DNA from: Lysobacterales bacterium | GTDB taxonomy: Bacteria > Pseudomonadota > Gammaproteobacteria > Xanthomonadales > SZUA-38 | Assembly (NCBI GenBank): GCA_028285525.1 | Contig: JANQOZ010000001.1 | Coordinates: 47,667-111,666, forward strand | Reading direction: 5' to 3' | DNA: 64,000 bases | Shown: positions 25,341 through 33,742 of the stretch, piece after piece | Layout: each line of letters begins with the position of its first letter | Numbering within the stretch: position 1 is the stretch's first letter | The notes under the pieces: model-generated | What the model was told of the DNA's origin: nothing | The model's database searches: none | What the model saw: only the letters and a program-made list of their open reading frames with translations | Made by a program: the position numbers and the translations under genes

Positions 25341-25889
25341 TCACCGATTGATGGGGCTGACTTTGGTGCCTTCCAGCGTCAGGTTGTACATCAACCCTTT
25401 GTTGGTCAGCACGAAGCCAATGATGGGGTCTTCGATGCTCTGTGTGTCGACCGCGCCGGCAGCACCCACTTTGATCAGGTTTACCGAGGCGTCGCCGCCA
25501 ATTTTCCAGCCGTTGCTCGTCTGAAACTGCGCCAGCGAGTCTTCGCTCATGAACAGGAGAAAAATCGCTTTGGACTGGGCGCCGAGCTGCAGACCGATCG
25601 ACCCGGCTGACGTCCGATAGTACTGAACCGTTTCGCCGTCGACACGCAGCGCGCCCTCGCCGGTCTCCCCGCCGATGCCGACGCCCACCTTCAGCACCTT
25701 GGGAAAAACCAGCACACCTTCAGCAGCCTCGAGGAATCGATCGCCACCATCCACCTCGTCGACAAACCGGTCCAGGGCAGCATCCACCCGCGTATCGATC
25801 TCGAACGCTGACGCCGCCAGCGCGCCTCCGCCGGCAGTAAGCAAAACAAGACCAACCAAAGCGTTCCAGGTCCCAAACCGTGTTCTCAT
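25341..25889 (-). CDS. YSC84/SYLF-domain lipid-binding protein
   Basis: The track ORF is trimmed to ATG 25889, which has GAGGAG 7 bp upstream and opens a signal peptide (WNALVGLVLLTAGGGALAA). The 182-residue product carries the SYLF/YSC84 domain, seen in AEGVLVFPKVLKVGVGIGGETGEGAL, then SAGSIGLQLGAQSKAIFLLF and the C-terminal NKGLMYNLTLEGTKVSPI. Eukaryotic SYLF proteins bind phosphoinositides. Bacterial members are exported and probably associate with envelope lipids, without a defined reaction. Length fits the bacterial family. The AMP-ligase gene lies 69 bp downstream on the same strand. Confidence 0.9.
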   Translation of the reverse strand: MRTRFGTWNALVGLVLLTAGGGALAASAFEIDTRVDAALDRFVDEVDGGDRFLEAAEGVLVFPKVLKVGVGIGGETGEGALRVDGETVQYYRTSAGSIGLQLGAQSKAIFLLFMSEDSLAQFQTSNGWKIGGDASVNLIKVGAAGAVDTQSIEDPIIGFVLTNKGLMYNLTLEGTKVSPINR

Positions 25890-26020
25890 CGCTACGCTCC
25901 TCAGCTTCAGCAGCAAGTTGCCCGGAAGCCTAGCAAGCGCCCCTGGGCTCGGCAACGAAAAGGGTCTGTCAACCAAAACGCCGGCACCGCGTTGGAATAA
26001 TGAAACCTGCGGAGCACAAC

Positions 26021-26476
26021 ATGTCGTACCGAATCCTGCTGGGCGTTGTACTGATCAGCCTGATGCTGACCACCGCCTGCTCACACAAACCCGTCCGCAC
26101 CTATCCCGCCGGCACCATGGGAACATCGATGCGGGTATCCCATGGCCAGATCATCGCTATCGAGACGGTGACCGTAGAGGGTCAGGCGTCGATCGTCGGG
26201 ACGCTGGGCGGCGCAGCCGTTGGCAACAGCGTCGGTCGGACGATGGGCGGCGGAAGCGGTCAACGCGTGGCCGGTGCGGTGGGTGCTGTTGCCGGCGCGG
26301 TCGCCGGTCGGGCTGTAGAACAGGCGGCAACCAGCAGGGAAGCCGTCGAGATCATCGTCAGGCTGGACAGCGGCCGAACCATCTCGATCGTCCAGGAAGA
26401 CGAGCAGATGCTGCGCCCGGGAGACCGGGTTCGAGTGCTTCAGGGAAGACGAACGAGTCGCGTAATTCCCGTCTAG
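26021..26476 (+). CDS. Glycine-zipper lipoprotein (SlyB/Pcp-like)
   Basis: The start is placed at ATG 26021 with GCGGAG 7 bp upstream, rather than the track's 26000. The protein has a lipoprotein signal (LLGVVLISLMLTTAC) with lipobox L-T-T-A-C, so the mature form begins at an acylated Cys followed by Ser, which favours the outer membrane. Residues about 50-105 form a glycine-zipper 2TM domain (GTLGGAAVGNSVGRTMGGGSG, GAVGAVAGAVAGRAVEQ). A C-terminal beta segment ends RPGDRVRVLQG. SlyB/PAL-cross-reacting lipoproteins stabilise the outer membrane. The gene is divergent from YSC84; the hybrid kinase gene starts 68 bp downstream. Confidence 0.9.
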   Translation: MSYRILLGVVLISLMLTTACSHKPVRTYPAGTMGTSMRVSHGQIIAIETVTVEGQASIVGTLGGAAVGNSVGRTMGGGSGQRVAGAVGAVAGAVAGRAVEQAATSREAVEIIVRLDSGRTISIVQEDEQMLRPGDRVRVLQGRRTSRVIPV

Positions 26477-26543
26477 GAAACGGGCTTGCAGTCGAAGGGT
26501 TCGAGTCCGCTACAATCCCTCCGTTCGTTTGGAGGGGACACCA

Positions 26544-29489
26544 ATGAGAACAGGAAAGCGCCCCCAAATTGGCGTGATTTTTGCCCTATTTTTGGCTCTG
26601 TGTATCGTTCCTGCGGCGACTTCGGCAGAAGCGCTGTCGGATCTGACCGAGGCCGAACTGCGCGACCGAGTCGAGACCGTCGACAAGAGCGAAAAGCTTG
26701 CGGCGCTCGGAGAACTAATGCTCCGTGGACGGCACAAATCCTACGACGACCTTCCCCAACTGCTCGATCTGGCGGAGTCGCTACAGGTCGTCCATCCTGA
26801 CGCCGCACTTCGCAGCCAGATTCTCCATCACCTCAGCTGGTACGCCGTTCAGCAAGGCAACCTCGATGCAGGCTTGAGCTGGGCGCAGGAGTCGTTCGAA
26901 CTGTCCGCGCCGCTGGGCGACAGCATGTTGATTGGCTGGAGTCAGTATTCCCTCGGGGTCGCGTTTTATTACCGATCTGATTCCGACGAGGCTTTGGCCG
27001 CCGCCACCGCGGCGGTCGAAGCGTTCGAGCAGGAGACAGCCCAACCGGAGGCTGCGATGGCTCATACACTGCTCGGGGTCGTCTACCGATCGCGCAGCAA
27101 CTACAACGCTGCACTCGCCCATCATGTGAGATCACTCGAGATCTCCGAGTCCCTGGAAGACGCCGACGGAATCGCAAGAGCGAGAAATAACATCGGCCTG
27201 ATACATTGGAAGCTCGAGCAGTATGAAGAGGCCTACCGGGAGCTTGAGCACGCGGCCAATCACTATCGGAATGGTGGCGTTGAGGGTCAGTTAGCAACGG
27301 TGGTCAGCAACCTCGGGCTGGTGCTGATCGAGCTTGGCGAGCCGCGACGCGCCCTCGAATACCTTGAGGAGGGCCTGGCGCTCGATGCCGTTCAGTCAAA
27401 CCCCAATCGCCGAGCCAAGCTGATGAGCAACGTCGCTTTTGCGCACGCGAAGCTGGGCGACGACAAAAGGAACCTCGAAATTCTGCTGGAGACGCGAGCC
27501 CTGCGCGAGCAGATTGGCAACGCTTGGGGCATGTCCAGAACCCTCTCTTCTATTGGAGCGGTTTACCAGCGCGCTGGCGACCTTGTGCAGGCCGAGCAGG
27601 TGTTCACCGAAGCGCTCGAGGCCGCCGAATCAGCCAATGCGTTGAGCGAACAATTCGAGATTCTGGAGCATCTGGCTGAGGTCTACGAAGCCCTGGGGCG
27701 CGATAGTGATGCGCTTGCCGCCCTGCGGCGCGCGCATGATCTCGAAGAGGAGATCGACTATCCAGGTGCCGCGAAGCGCATCAAGGAACTGGAAGCTGCG
27801 CGTCGGCTGGCAGAAAACGAGCTGGCCCTGGCTCGCCAGAGTCAGCGACAGCGATTACTCTTGATCGCCGGCGCGTTCCTCGTGCTGCTGGCCGTCGGGC
27901 TGACGGCCTACGCACGGTCCCGCGGTCGACTGCTGGCGCGAGTGCAGCAGACGGCTCTCGACCTTAGCGAGTCAGAGCAGCGCTACCGGAGCCTGTTCGA
28001 TGACAACGCAGAACCGAGGTTTCTAATTGACCTGGAAGCAGGTCGCGTGATCGATGCCAACAAGCCTGCGGCCAGACTCTGCAGCACCTCCGCCGACGAC
28101 CTGCTTGGGCAGGAGCTAAGCAAGCTGCAGCCAGACTGGCTCGGTCGAGCGCTGTCGCGAAGCGCCGACGCCGGCGACTCGCCGATCGGCATCCATGAGT
28201 CGTGGTTTACGCCCGCCGGAGAGGAGGAGTTTGCTGACGTTTGGATCGCGCCGGTTCCGCTCCAGGGAAGGCGCTGCGCTCTGGTGGCCGTGCACGACAC
28301 GACCGCTGATCGGCGGGAGGAAGAAGAACGCATTCGCCGAGGGCAGCTCGAATCACTGGGCGTGCTTGCCGGCGGAATTGCCCATGATTTCAACAATGCG
28401 CTCAGCGTTGTGCTCGGATATGTGACCCTGGCGCGCACCCATCTCGACGAGAAGTCGGGTACGGCCCGGCTGCTCGGATCCGCTGAACGATCCATCGATC
28501 ACGCCGCCAAGCTGTCGGGTAATCTTCTGACCTTCTCCGCTGGCGGCGCGCCCCGCCGGGAGCGTCACGATATCGGGCTGCGGCTGCGCGAAGCGGCGCG
28601 GGTCGCGACCGCAGGCTCAGGCGTTGATCTCGAGCTGACTACTGCCACGGACCTTTGGAACGCAGACGTGGACCTCGGTCAGCTCAATCAGCTCGTCAGC
28701 AACCTGATCCGCAACGCGATTGAGGCGATGGACAACCAGGGCAAGCTCACCCTGGAAGCGCAAAACCACCACGCGGCTGAACCCCTGAGCGCGTCGGTTG
28801 AGGCGGGCAACTTTGTACGGATCGACGTTACCGACGATGGTCCTGGTATCCCCGCCAACATTCAGGGCAAGGTGCTGAATCCCTATTTCACAACCACACC
28901 GGGCCATACAGGACTGGGCCTGGCCACCGCTTTTGCGATCGCCTCGCGGCACGGCGGCTGGCTCAGCTTCCGGAGTACCGAGGGCCACGGCACAACGTTC
29001 ACCGTTTACCTTCCAGCAAGCGCGCAGAGCCGGACCGAGACAACGGAGCAGGACCGTACGCCGGCCAGCGATCAGAAAACCGTTTTGATTATGGACGACG
29101 ACCAGGCCATCCAGCGGATGTACGGCAGGGCGCTGAGCCAGCTGGGCTACCGAACAGAAATCACGGGAGACGGCGAAGCCGCGATCGACCGCTATCGCGA
29201 GGCGTTTGAGCGCGGTGAATCCTATGACGCCGTCATCATGGATCTCACCGTGCCCGGCGGCATGGGCGGCAAAGCGGCGCTCGCTGAAATCCGCGGGTTC
29301 GATCCTGCGGTCCGCGCGATCGTCGCCAGCGGCTATTCCAATGATCCGGTGATGGCGAGCTACGAGGAATCAGGTTTTGTCGCCGCACTGCACAAGCCGT
29401 TCAGCCTGCAGGCCTTGTCGACCCTGCTGCAAGAAGTGCTTGACCAGGAAACGAAGAAGACCCAGTCAGGCAACCTGCCGAATTCCTAG
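26544..29489 (+). CDS. TPR-PAS hybrid histidine kinase
   Basis: The ATG at 26544 follows GGAGGGG at a 6-bp spacing; the track's TTG lies before the Shine-Dalgarno sequence and is rejected. The 981-residue protein has a signal sequence (IGVIFALFLALCIVPAATSA). About ten TPR-like repeats (50-420), presumably periplasmic, follow. A transmembrane helix spans about 436-456 (LLLIAGAFLVLLAVGLTAYA). Then come a PAS domain (about 473-590), an NtrB-type H-box with H614 (GGIAHDFNNALSVVLGY), an ATPase domain about 709-822 (NLIRNAIEAM, DDGPGIP, GLGLATAFAI) and a receiver about 845-965 with D900 and KPFS. The TPR region probably senses a protein or peptide ligand. No response regulator is adjacent, so output is unclear. 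Confidence 0.93.
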   Translation: MRTGKRPQIGVIFALFLALCIVPAATSAEALSDLTEAELRDRVETVDKSEKLAALGELMLRGRHKSYDDLPQLLDLAESLQVVHPDAALRSQILHHLSWYAVQQGNLDAGLSWAQESFELSAPLGDSMLIGWSQYSLGVAFYYRSDSDEALAAATAAVEAFEQETAQPEAAMAHTLLGVVYRSRSNYNAALAHHVRSLEISESLEDADGIARARNNIGLIHWKLEQYEEAYRELEHAANHYRNGGVEGQLATVVSNLGLVLIELGEPRRALEYLEEGLALDAVQSNPNRRAKLMSNVAFAHAKLGDDKRNLEILLETRALREQIGNAWGMSRTLSSIGAVYQRAGDLVQAEQVFTEALEAAESANALSEQFEILEHLAEVYEALGRDSDALAALRRAHDLEEEIDYPGAAKRIKELEAARRLAENELALARQSQRQRLLLIAGAFLVLLAVGLTAYARSRGRLLARVQQTALDLSESEQRYRSLFDDNAEPRFLIDLEAGRVIDANKPAARLCSTSADDLLGQELSKLQPDWLGRALSRSADAGDSPIGIHESWFTPAGEEEFADVWIAPVPLQGRRCALVAVHDTTADRREEEERIRRGQLESLGVLAGGIAHDFNNALSVVLGYVTLARTHLDEKSGTARLLGSAERSIDHAAKLSGNLLTFSAGGAPRRERHDIGLRLREAARVATAGSGVDLELTTATDLWNADVDLGQLNQLVSNLIRNAIEAMDNQGKLTLEAQNHHAAEPLSASVEAGNFVRIDVTDDGPGIPANIQGKVLNPYFTTTPGHTGLGLATAFAIASRHGGWLSFRSTEGHGTTFTVYLPASAQSRTETTEQDRTPASDQKTVLIMDDDQAIQRMYGRALSQLGYRTEITGDGEAAIDRYREAFERGESYDAVIMDLTVPGGMGGKAALAEIRGFDPAVRAIVASGYSNDPVMASYEESGFVAALHKPFSLQALSTLLQEVLDQETKKTQSGNLPNS

Positions 29490-29650
29490 GCTTACGGGGA
29501 ACTCAGCGCCAGCCCAGGAGTCAGGCTCAAGCGTCTCGATCGGCCCAACCCGGGACCGGGACAGGTTTCGTCGGCGGTGTAACCTGCCGTTCATCTTTCA
29601 GCCCTATCTTGCGATGTTTTGATCGCTTCGCCGTGTTCGGCAAACTCGAT

Positions 29651-30553
29651 ATGAACATCACCAGCGTTTTTCTCTATGCCTCACTATCCCTTGGACCGAC
29701 AGAAGTCCCGGCGCCAGACCTTAGCGCTCTAACACCCTACGAATCGCCGGCACCGCTGCAGCTTGAGGCGAGACAGCTCCAGGCATGGGACGCGAGTGAG
29801 GCGCGCCAGGGGGTGGCGGCTGACGTGTATCACTTCTATCCGGTCAGCAACTATGCCATCGGCAAATACCGTCGGGACAGCGGCAAACGCGTCGGTGGCT
29901 GGGTCGGACAGCCCAACGGACCCGTCAGCCACCTGACTAGCTGCTTTCAGGACCGATCTCGCCTCTGGTGTGCCAACTCCAGCTATCCCGACGCTCCTGC
30001 GGCCAGCTCGATTGAGGTGTTCAGCGCCGGCTCGATGCGGCATGTGGACAGCCACAGCCTCGGCGTGATGGCCGCAGGCTCGCTCACCTGGTTCGACCAG
30101 CTGGAGGAAGGCTGGATTGCGGGCTTCGTCCGCTACAACAGCAAAAACGGCAAAGCCAAGAAGTCGGTCGCCTTCAGCGGCGTGTACACCTTCGATCGTT
30201 CCTGGCGGCGCACCGGCGGCTGGCGTCTGCCGCCCGGCCTGGTCAAACGCATGGCGCCTCACGACGCCTCTGGCGGCGCGCTTAGCGCTGACGGGCTCCT
30301 CTACCTGTTCGGTCACGACAAGCCGGAGTTATACGTGCTGGCAAAGCCGAAAATGGGGCCTACGCTGATGCACATCGCAACCATCAAGCTGGACGCGGAG
30401 GGCCAGGCTTTTCAGTTTGATCCCGTGCGGGAGCGTGTCATCTGGGCAATCAGCCGCCCGGCGGGGCAGGTGCGGACATTCTCGCTCCCGGACATACCGC
30501 TCGACACGTCTACGGCCGGGCGATTCTTTGACCCGGACAAGTTCGAGGACTGA
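29651..30553 (+). CDS. Exported conserved protein of unknown function, propeller-like
   Basis: I prefer ATG 29651 (MNITSVFLYASLSLG) as start, giving 300 residues, because it opens on a hydrophobic segment; no ribosome-binding site supports either choice. The protein contains blocks I associate with a widespread but uncharacterised bacterial and fungal family: AWDASEARQGVAADVYHFY, IGKYRRDSGKRVGGWVGQ, CANSSYP, SSIEVFSAG, GALSADGLLYLFGHDKPELY and GQAFQFDPVRE. Alternating beta-strand segments suggest a propeller. Some homologues carry labels such as 'cycloisomerase', which I would not trust. It lies between the hybrid kinase and the ankyrin/TPR protein on the same strand, but gaps of 161 and 129 bp do not argue for one operon. 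Confidence 0.72.
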   Translation: MNITSVFLYASLSLGPTEVPAPDLSALTPYESPAPLQLEARQLQAWDASEARQGVAADVYHFYPVSNYAIGKYRRDSGKRVGGWVGQPNGPVSHLTSCFQDRSRLWCANSSYPDAPAASSIEVFSAGSMRHVDSHSLGVMAAGSLTWFDQLEEGWIAGFVRYNSKNGKAKKSVAFSGVYTFDRSWRRTGGWRLPPGLVKRMAPHDASGGALSADGLLYLFGHDKPELYVLAKPKMGPTLMHIATIKLDAEGQAFQFDPVRERVIWAISRPAGQVRTFSLPDIPLDTSTAGRFFDPDKFED

Positions 30554-30682
30554 CGCAGCACCAATCGCAAGGTGTTTTGCCGACGGCTCACAGTCTAACG
30601 TTCAGGAGGTGAGGCCTGGGTCTACTTTCTCTTGGGAATTTTGCCGTATTCTCGTAACCAGCGACTTTCAGGAGCAATGCCG

Positions 30683-33616
30683 ATGAAACAGCTTCTTTTT
30701 GGACTGCCGTTGCTCCTGCTGAGTCATCTGGCCTTTAGCTGTCCGTGCAGCCCAGCCAACAGGCTCGACGATCGGGTTGACAGACTGCTCTCCCAAAATG
30801 GCCTCGTTTACACGGCGACCGTACAAGCGCAGCAAGAAACGACCGGGGAAGTCTGCAGGTCGCGGGCAGCTCGCTTCGGCTGTGTAACGGGCCCGGTCAA
30901 CCAGGCGCGGCTAAAGATCGACCAGGTCTTACTGGGCAGCGGCGACCTTCAGGCTCTTCAGTATGCCCAGCAGGCCGACTATTGTGGCATGAGTCTCCAG
31001 CCGGGCCAGAAGCTGCTGATCTACGCCACGCGGCTGGACAACGGAGCGGCGGAAACGGATCAATGCCGGGTTTTCGGGCCTACCGACAATGAGATCAACC
31101 TCCTGAAGTCTCGCCTTGGGCCTAACCCTGCCGACGCTCTAGACGAATCGACGCCAAGGCAGTTTGCATTAAAGATGCTAGATGGGTTCTGGCCTTCCGA
31201 CGTTAACCAGGTTCGCGTGTTCGACACCGCATGGGGAAACGTCAACGGTGACTCGCTCCCCGACCTGGTCGCTGTGGCAAGCGTTGCAGACAGGGCAACC
31301 CGAAAACAACACACCTGGTCACTGGTTCCGCTGATTCGCTCGGCAGCCGGGTTCGAGCTATATCCGCCTACGGATATGGACTGGTGCGCCAGCCGAAACA
31401 ATCAAGGCATCGTGCACGTAACCGACGGTGCGGTGGGTGTTTCCTGCTACAAGGGCGGCGCTGAAACGGTCAAAAAAGAGTTCCGGTGGTCCACTGACGA
31501 GTTTGTCGCGATCGGCGAGTGGGAACCCTTCACGCCAGACCGAACCCCGACCGCCGACGCAAATCCGATTATTCAGCCCGTTGTGTCTGAATCCCTGGCT
31601 CCAGACGGGCCGTTCGACCTGAATCGCGCGACGACGGAGCAGCTGATCCGCTGGGTCATGGAAGAGCTGGGTGTAGCCGACGCCCTGCGCATCCAAACCG
31701 CTGGAGTTCGTCAGGAAGCTGAGCAGCTCTTACTCGAATTTGCCCCGGAAAAGGTGGCGCAGTGGAGACCCGAGCTCGAACGCAAGCTCAGCGATGATCG
31801 AATCCTGACGCTGCTACAGACCGAGCTTGAAGGCACCACGCAGGCGGCCAGCTACCGTCGAGTGGCATCATGGCTCGAGTCGCCGGTTGGCAGGGTGGTA
31901 ACTCCAGTTTGGAAGAACTGGTATCGATACCTCAGCGTTGACCCTGTTCCTGTTGCGCCTCCGGCGCCCGAGCGCGCGGCGTTTTACGAACGTATCGGCA
32001 GCCAGCCCGCTGGTACACGTTTTTTTGCCAGCCATCAGCTTCCGATGGAATACGGGCCGCAGCTTGTAACCCAAGGGCTCTTCATGTCTGCTGAAGAATT
32101 GAGCAGCGCGCACGCCGAATTGCAGACTCAGGTACAAGCCGCGACGGTGAATTGGCGCGAGCCCATCACCCAGTTTTTCCTTCCCGTTCTGCTGGCCGAT
32201 CTCTCCGATGATGATCTGCAGCAGTTTTATGTGTTTGCCACGCTGCGCGGCTCAAATGACGTGTTCTTTTGGTTCGGCGACGCAGCCGGCATGGCCGCCA
32301 GGGAGTCAGTCGCAGCGGCACATCAGGTTATCCGAGATTACGTGCCCGACATCACCGATCAAATGGTTGCCCGGACGGAAGCGCAGGCCCGGCAACGAGC
32401 CGAGGAATCCGAGATGGCAATCCAGAGCCTGACCGACGAGTCGCTGCTCGACCTGGCGAATCAGGGGCTGACCGCGGGCCAGGGCAACGAAGAACTTCTC
32501 AGAGTATTGCAGGAGCGATTCCCGGACAGCGTTGCGGACCCCCGAGCGCTGACAACGCTGGCTCGGGCGCATCATGCAGTTGGTGGCGGTTCACGACGGC
32601 CGGGCTCGCCACTCTCAGAGTACGACCCGACGGTGTTCAAAAAGGCGGAGGCGCTGCTGCGCCGTGCGCTGGACATCAACCCCAACTATACGGATGCGCA
32701 TCTTTTTCTTGGTTGGAACCAGATGCAGGTTGGCAACTTCGAGGCAGCCGCCCTCGCATTCGACCGGGCAGCTGCGCTTACGCCAGGGCATCAACGCCTG
32801 CCGAGCTACCGAATGGCGCTGGCTATCGCGACCGGAGATTTAGATCGGGCCAAGAACTTTGGACTCCAAGGCCTGACCGGTGCGAACAGCCAGTTTAGCG
32901 AGAGCGCGTTCTGGCATCTGGCAACATTTGTGGTGAATCCCGGTAACGCCCGCGAGCTCGGTACGGTGCTGGAAGCACATATGAACAGCCGGCAACCAGG
33001 CGGCCGGCTGATCGCCTTTTACACGCAGTCGATGATGGAGAACGGTCTGCCCACATTGGTTGCGGCGCGGCAGTTTGAACGGTACGACGGCGAACTCAGC
33101 GTCCGACAGCGCGAACAGTACGCACTTTCGCTGGCGGTCCACGCCGCCGAAAACCTGAGCCGCGGTGGCGAACTGACGGCGGAGGGAGTCGCAATGGCCA
33201 ACCGGGCCGGCGATCTTTACGAGTTTCAGAGCTTGTTTTCGACGATGGGCCGCTCCCGCCGAGGCGTTGAGGCGATCCCTGTGCTCTACCGGTCCGACAT
33301 CAACATCAAGAAAAGAGCCCGGGTCGAGGCCACGGTGCTCTTAGAGCTTGCCGGTTACGACATGCGAGAAGAAATTCGTGAACTGGTGGCCCGGGGCGCT
33401 GACGTAGACACCCGGGAATTGGGTTTCACCGCCCTGCATGCGGCGGCGGGCAACGGTCATCTTGAGCTGGTTCGAGAGTTGCTCGAACTGGGCGCTGATC
33501 CGAGCGCAGTGGGTTTCCAGCAAAGGAAACCCGCCGACATGATTCAACCCGATACTCCCAACGCCGCAGAAATCCGGGCTGTGCTTGAGGCCGCCATCAA
33601 AGACCGTGGCCAGTAA
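30683..33616 (+). CDS. Large exported multidomain protein: NTR/TIMP-like, TPR and ankyrin regions
   Basis: The start is ATG 30683, with AGGAG 8 bp upstream and a signal peptide LLFGLPLLLLSHLAFS immediately before C-P-C-S-P. The 977-residue protein opens with a Cys-rich block (about 20-145; CPCSP, GCVTGP, CGMSLQPGQKLLIYA, QCRVF) resembling bacterial netrin/TIMP-like OB folds. The middle contains helical repeats similar to DUF2059 (ATTEQLIRWVMEELGVAD). About residues 650-740 are TPR-like (AEALLRRALDINPNYTDAHLFLGW). The end has ankyrin repeats (ELVARGADVDTRELGFTALHAAAGNGHLELVRE, split across two units). No catalytic residues were found. The architecture suggests a periplasmic or surface protein-interaction scaffold. 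Confidence in the ankyrin and TPR parts is higher than in the NTR assignment. Confidence 0.78.
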   Translation: MKQLLFGLPLLLLSHLAFSCPCSPANRLDDRVDRLLSQNGLVYTATVQAQQETTGEVCRSRAARFGCVTGPVNQARLKIDQVLLGSGDLQALQYAQQADYCGMSLQPGQKLLIYATRLDNGAAETDQCRVFGPTDNEINLLKSRLGPNPADALDESTPRQFALKMLDGFWPSDVNQVRVFDTAWGNVNGDSLPDLVAVASVADRATRKQHTWSLVPLIRSAAGFELYPPTDMDWCASRNNQGIVHVTDGAVGVSCYKGGAETVKKEFRWSTDEFVAIGEWEPFTPDRTPTADANPIIQPVVSESLAPDGPFDLNRATTEQLIRWVMEELGVADALRIQTAGVRQEAEQLLLEFAPEKVAQWRPELERKLSDDRILTLLQTELEGTTQAASYRRVASWLESPVGRVVTPVWKNWYRYLSVDPVPVAPPAPERAAFYERIGSQPAGTRFFASHQLPMEYGPQLVTQGLFMSAEELSSAHAELQTQVQAATVNWREPITQFFLPVLLADLSDDDLQQFYVFATLRGSNDVFFWFGDAAGMAARESVAAAHQVIRDYVPDITDQMVARTEAQARQRAEESEMAIQSLTDESLLDLANQGLTAGQGNEELLRVLQERFPDSVADPRALTTLARAHHAVGGGSRRPGSPLSEYDPTVFKKAEALLRRALDINPNYTDAHLFLGWNQMQVGNFEAAALAFDRAAALTPGHQRLPSYRMALAIATGDLDRAKNFGLQGLTGANSQFSESAFWHLATFVVNPGNARELGTVLEAHMNSRQPGGRLIAFYTQSMMENGLPTLVAARQFERYDGELSVRQREQYALSLAVHAAENLSRGGELTAEGVAMANRAGDLYEFQSLFSTMGRSRRGVEAIPVLYRSDINIKKRARVEATVLLELAGYDMREEIRELVARGADVDTRELGFTALHAAAGNGHLELVRELLELGADPSAVGFQQRKPADMIQPDTPNAAEIRAVLEAAIKDRGQ

Positions 33617-33742
33617 TAGCAGTCAATCATGTCGGCGCACACTCAGGCCGGCGACAGCGATCGCGAGCAGCTAGCGTTCGCTTGACCATACGGGCACGGT
33701 CCCGTGCCAGCACCCGGTGCAGATCGCGCCCCCGGTATTTGC

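Noticed and set aside
26488-26520. GGGTTCGAGTCCGC resembles a tRNA T-arm
   Set aside because: The flanking bases do not pair as a T-stem (GAAGG versus CCGCT), and no acceptor, D- or anticodon arm can be built around it; it lies just before the hybrid-kinase ribosome-binding site.
33693-33708. GGCACGG-TC-CCGTGCC palindrome between convergent genes
   Set aside because: Hairpin-forming but with a tiny loop and no T-tract on either strand; not convincing as a terminator.
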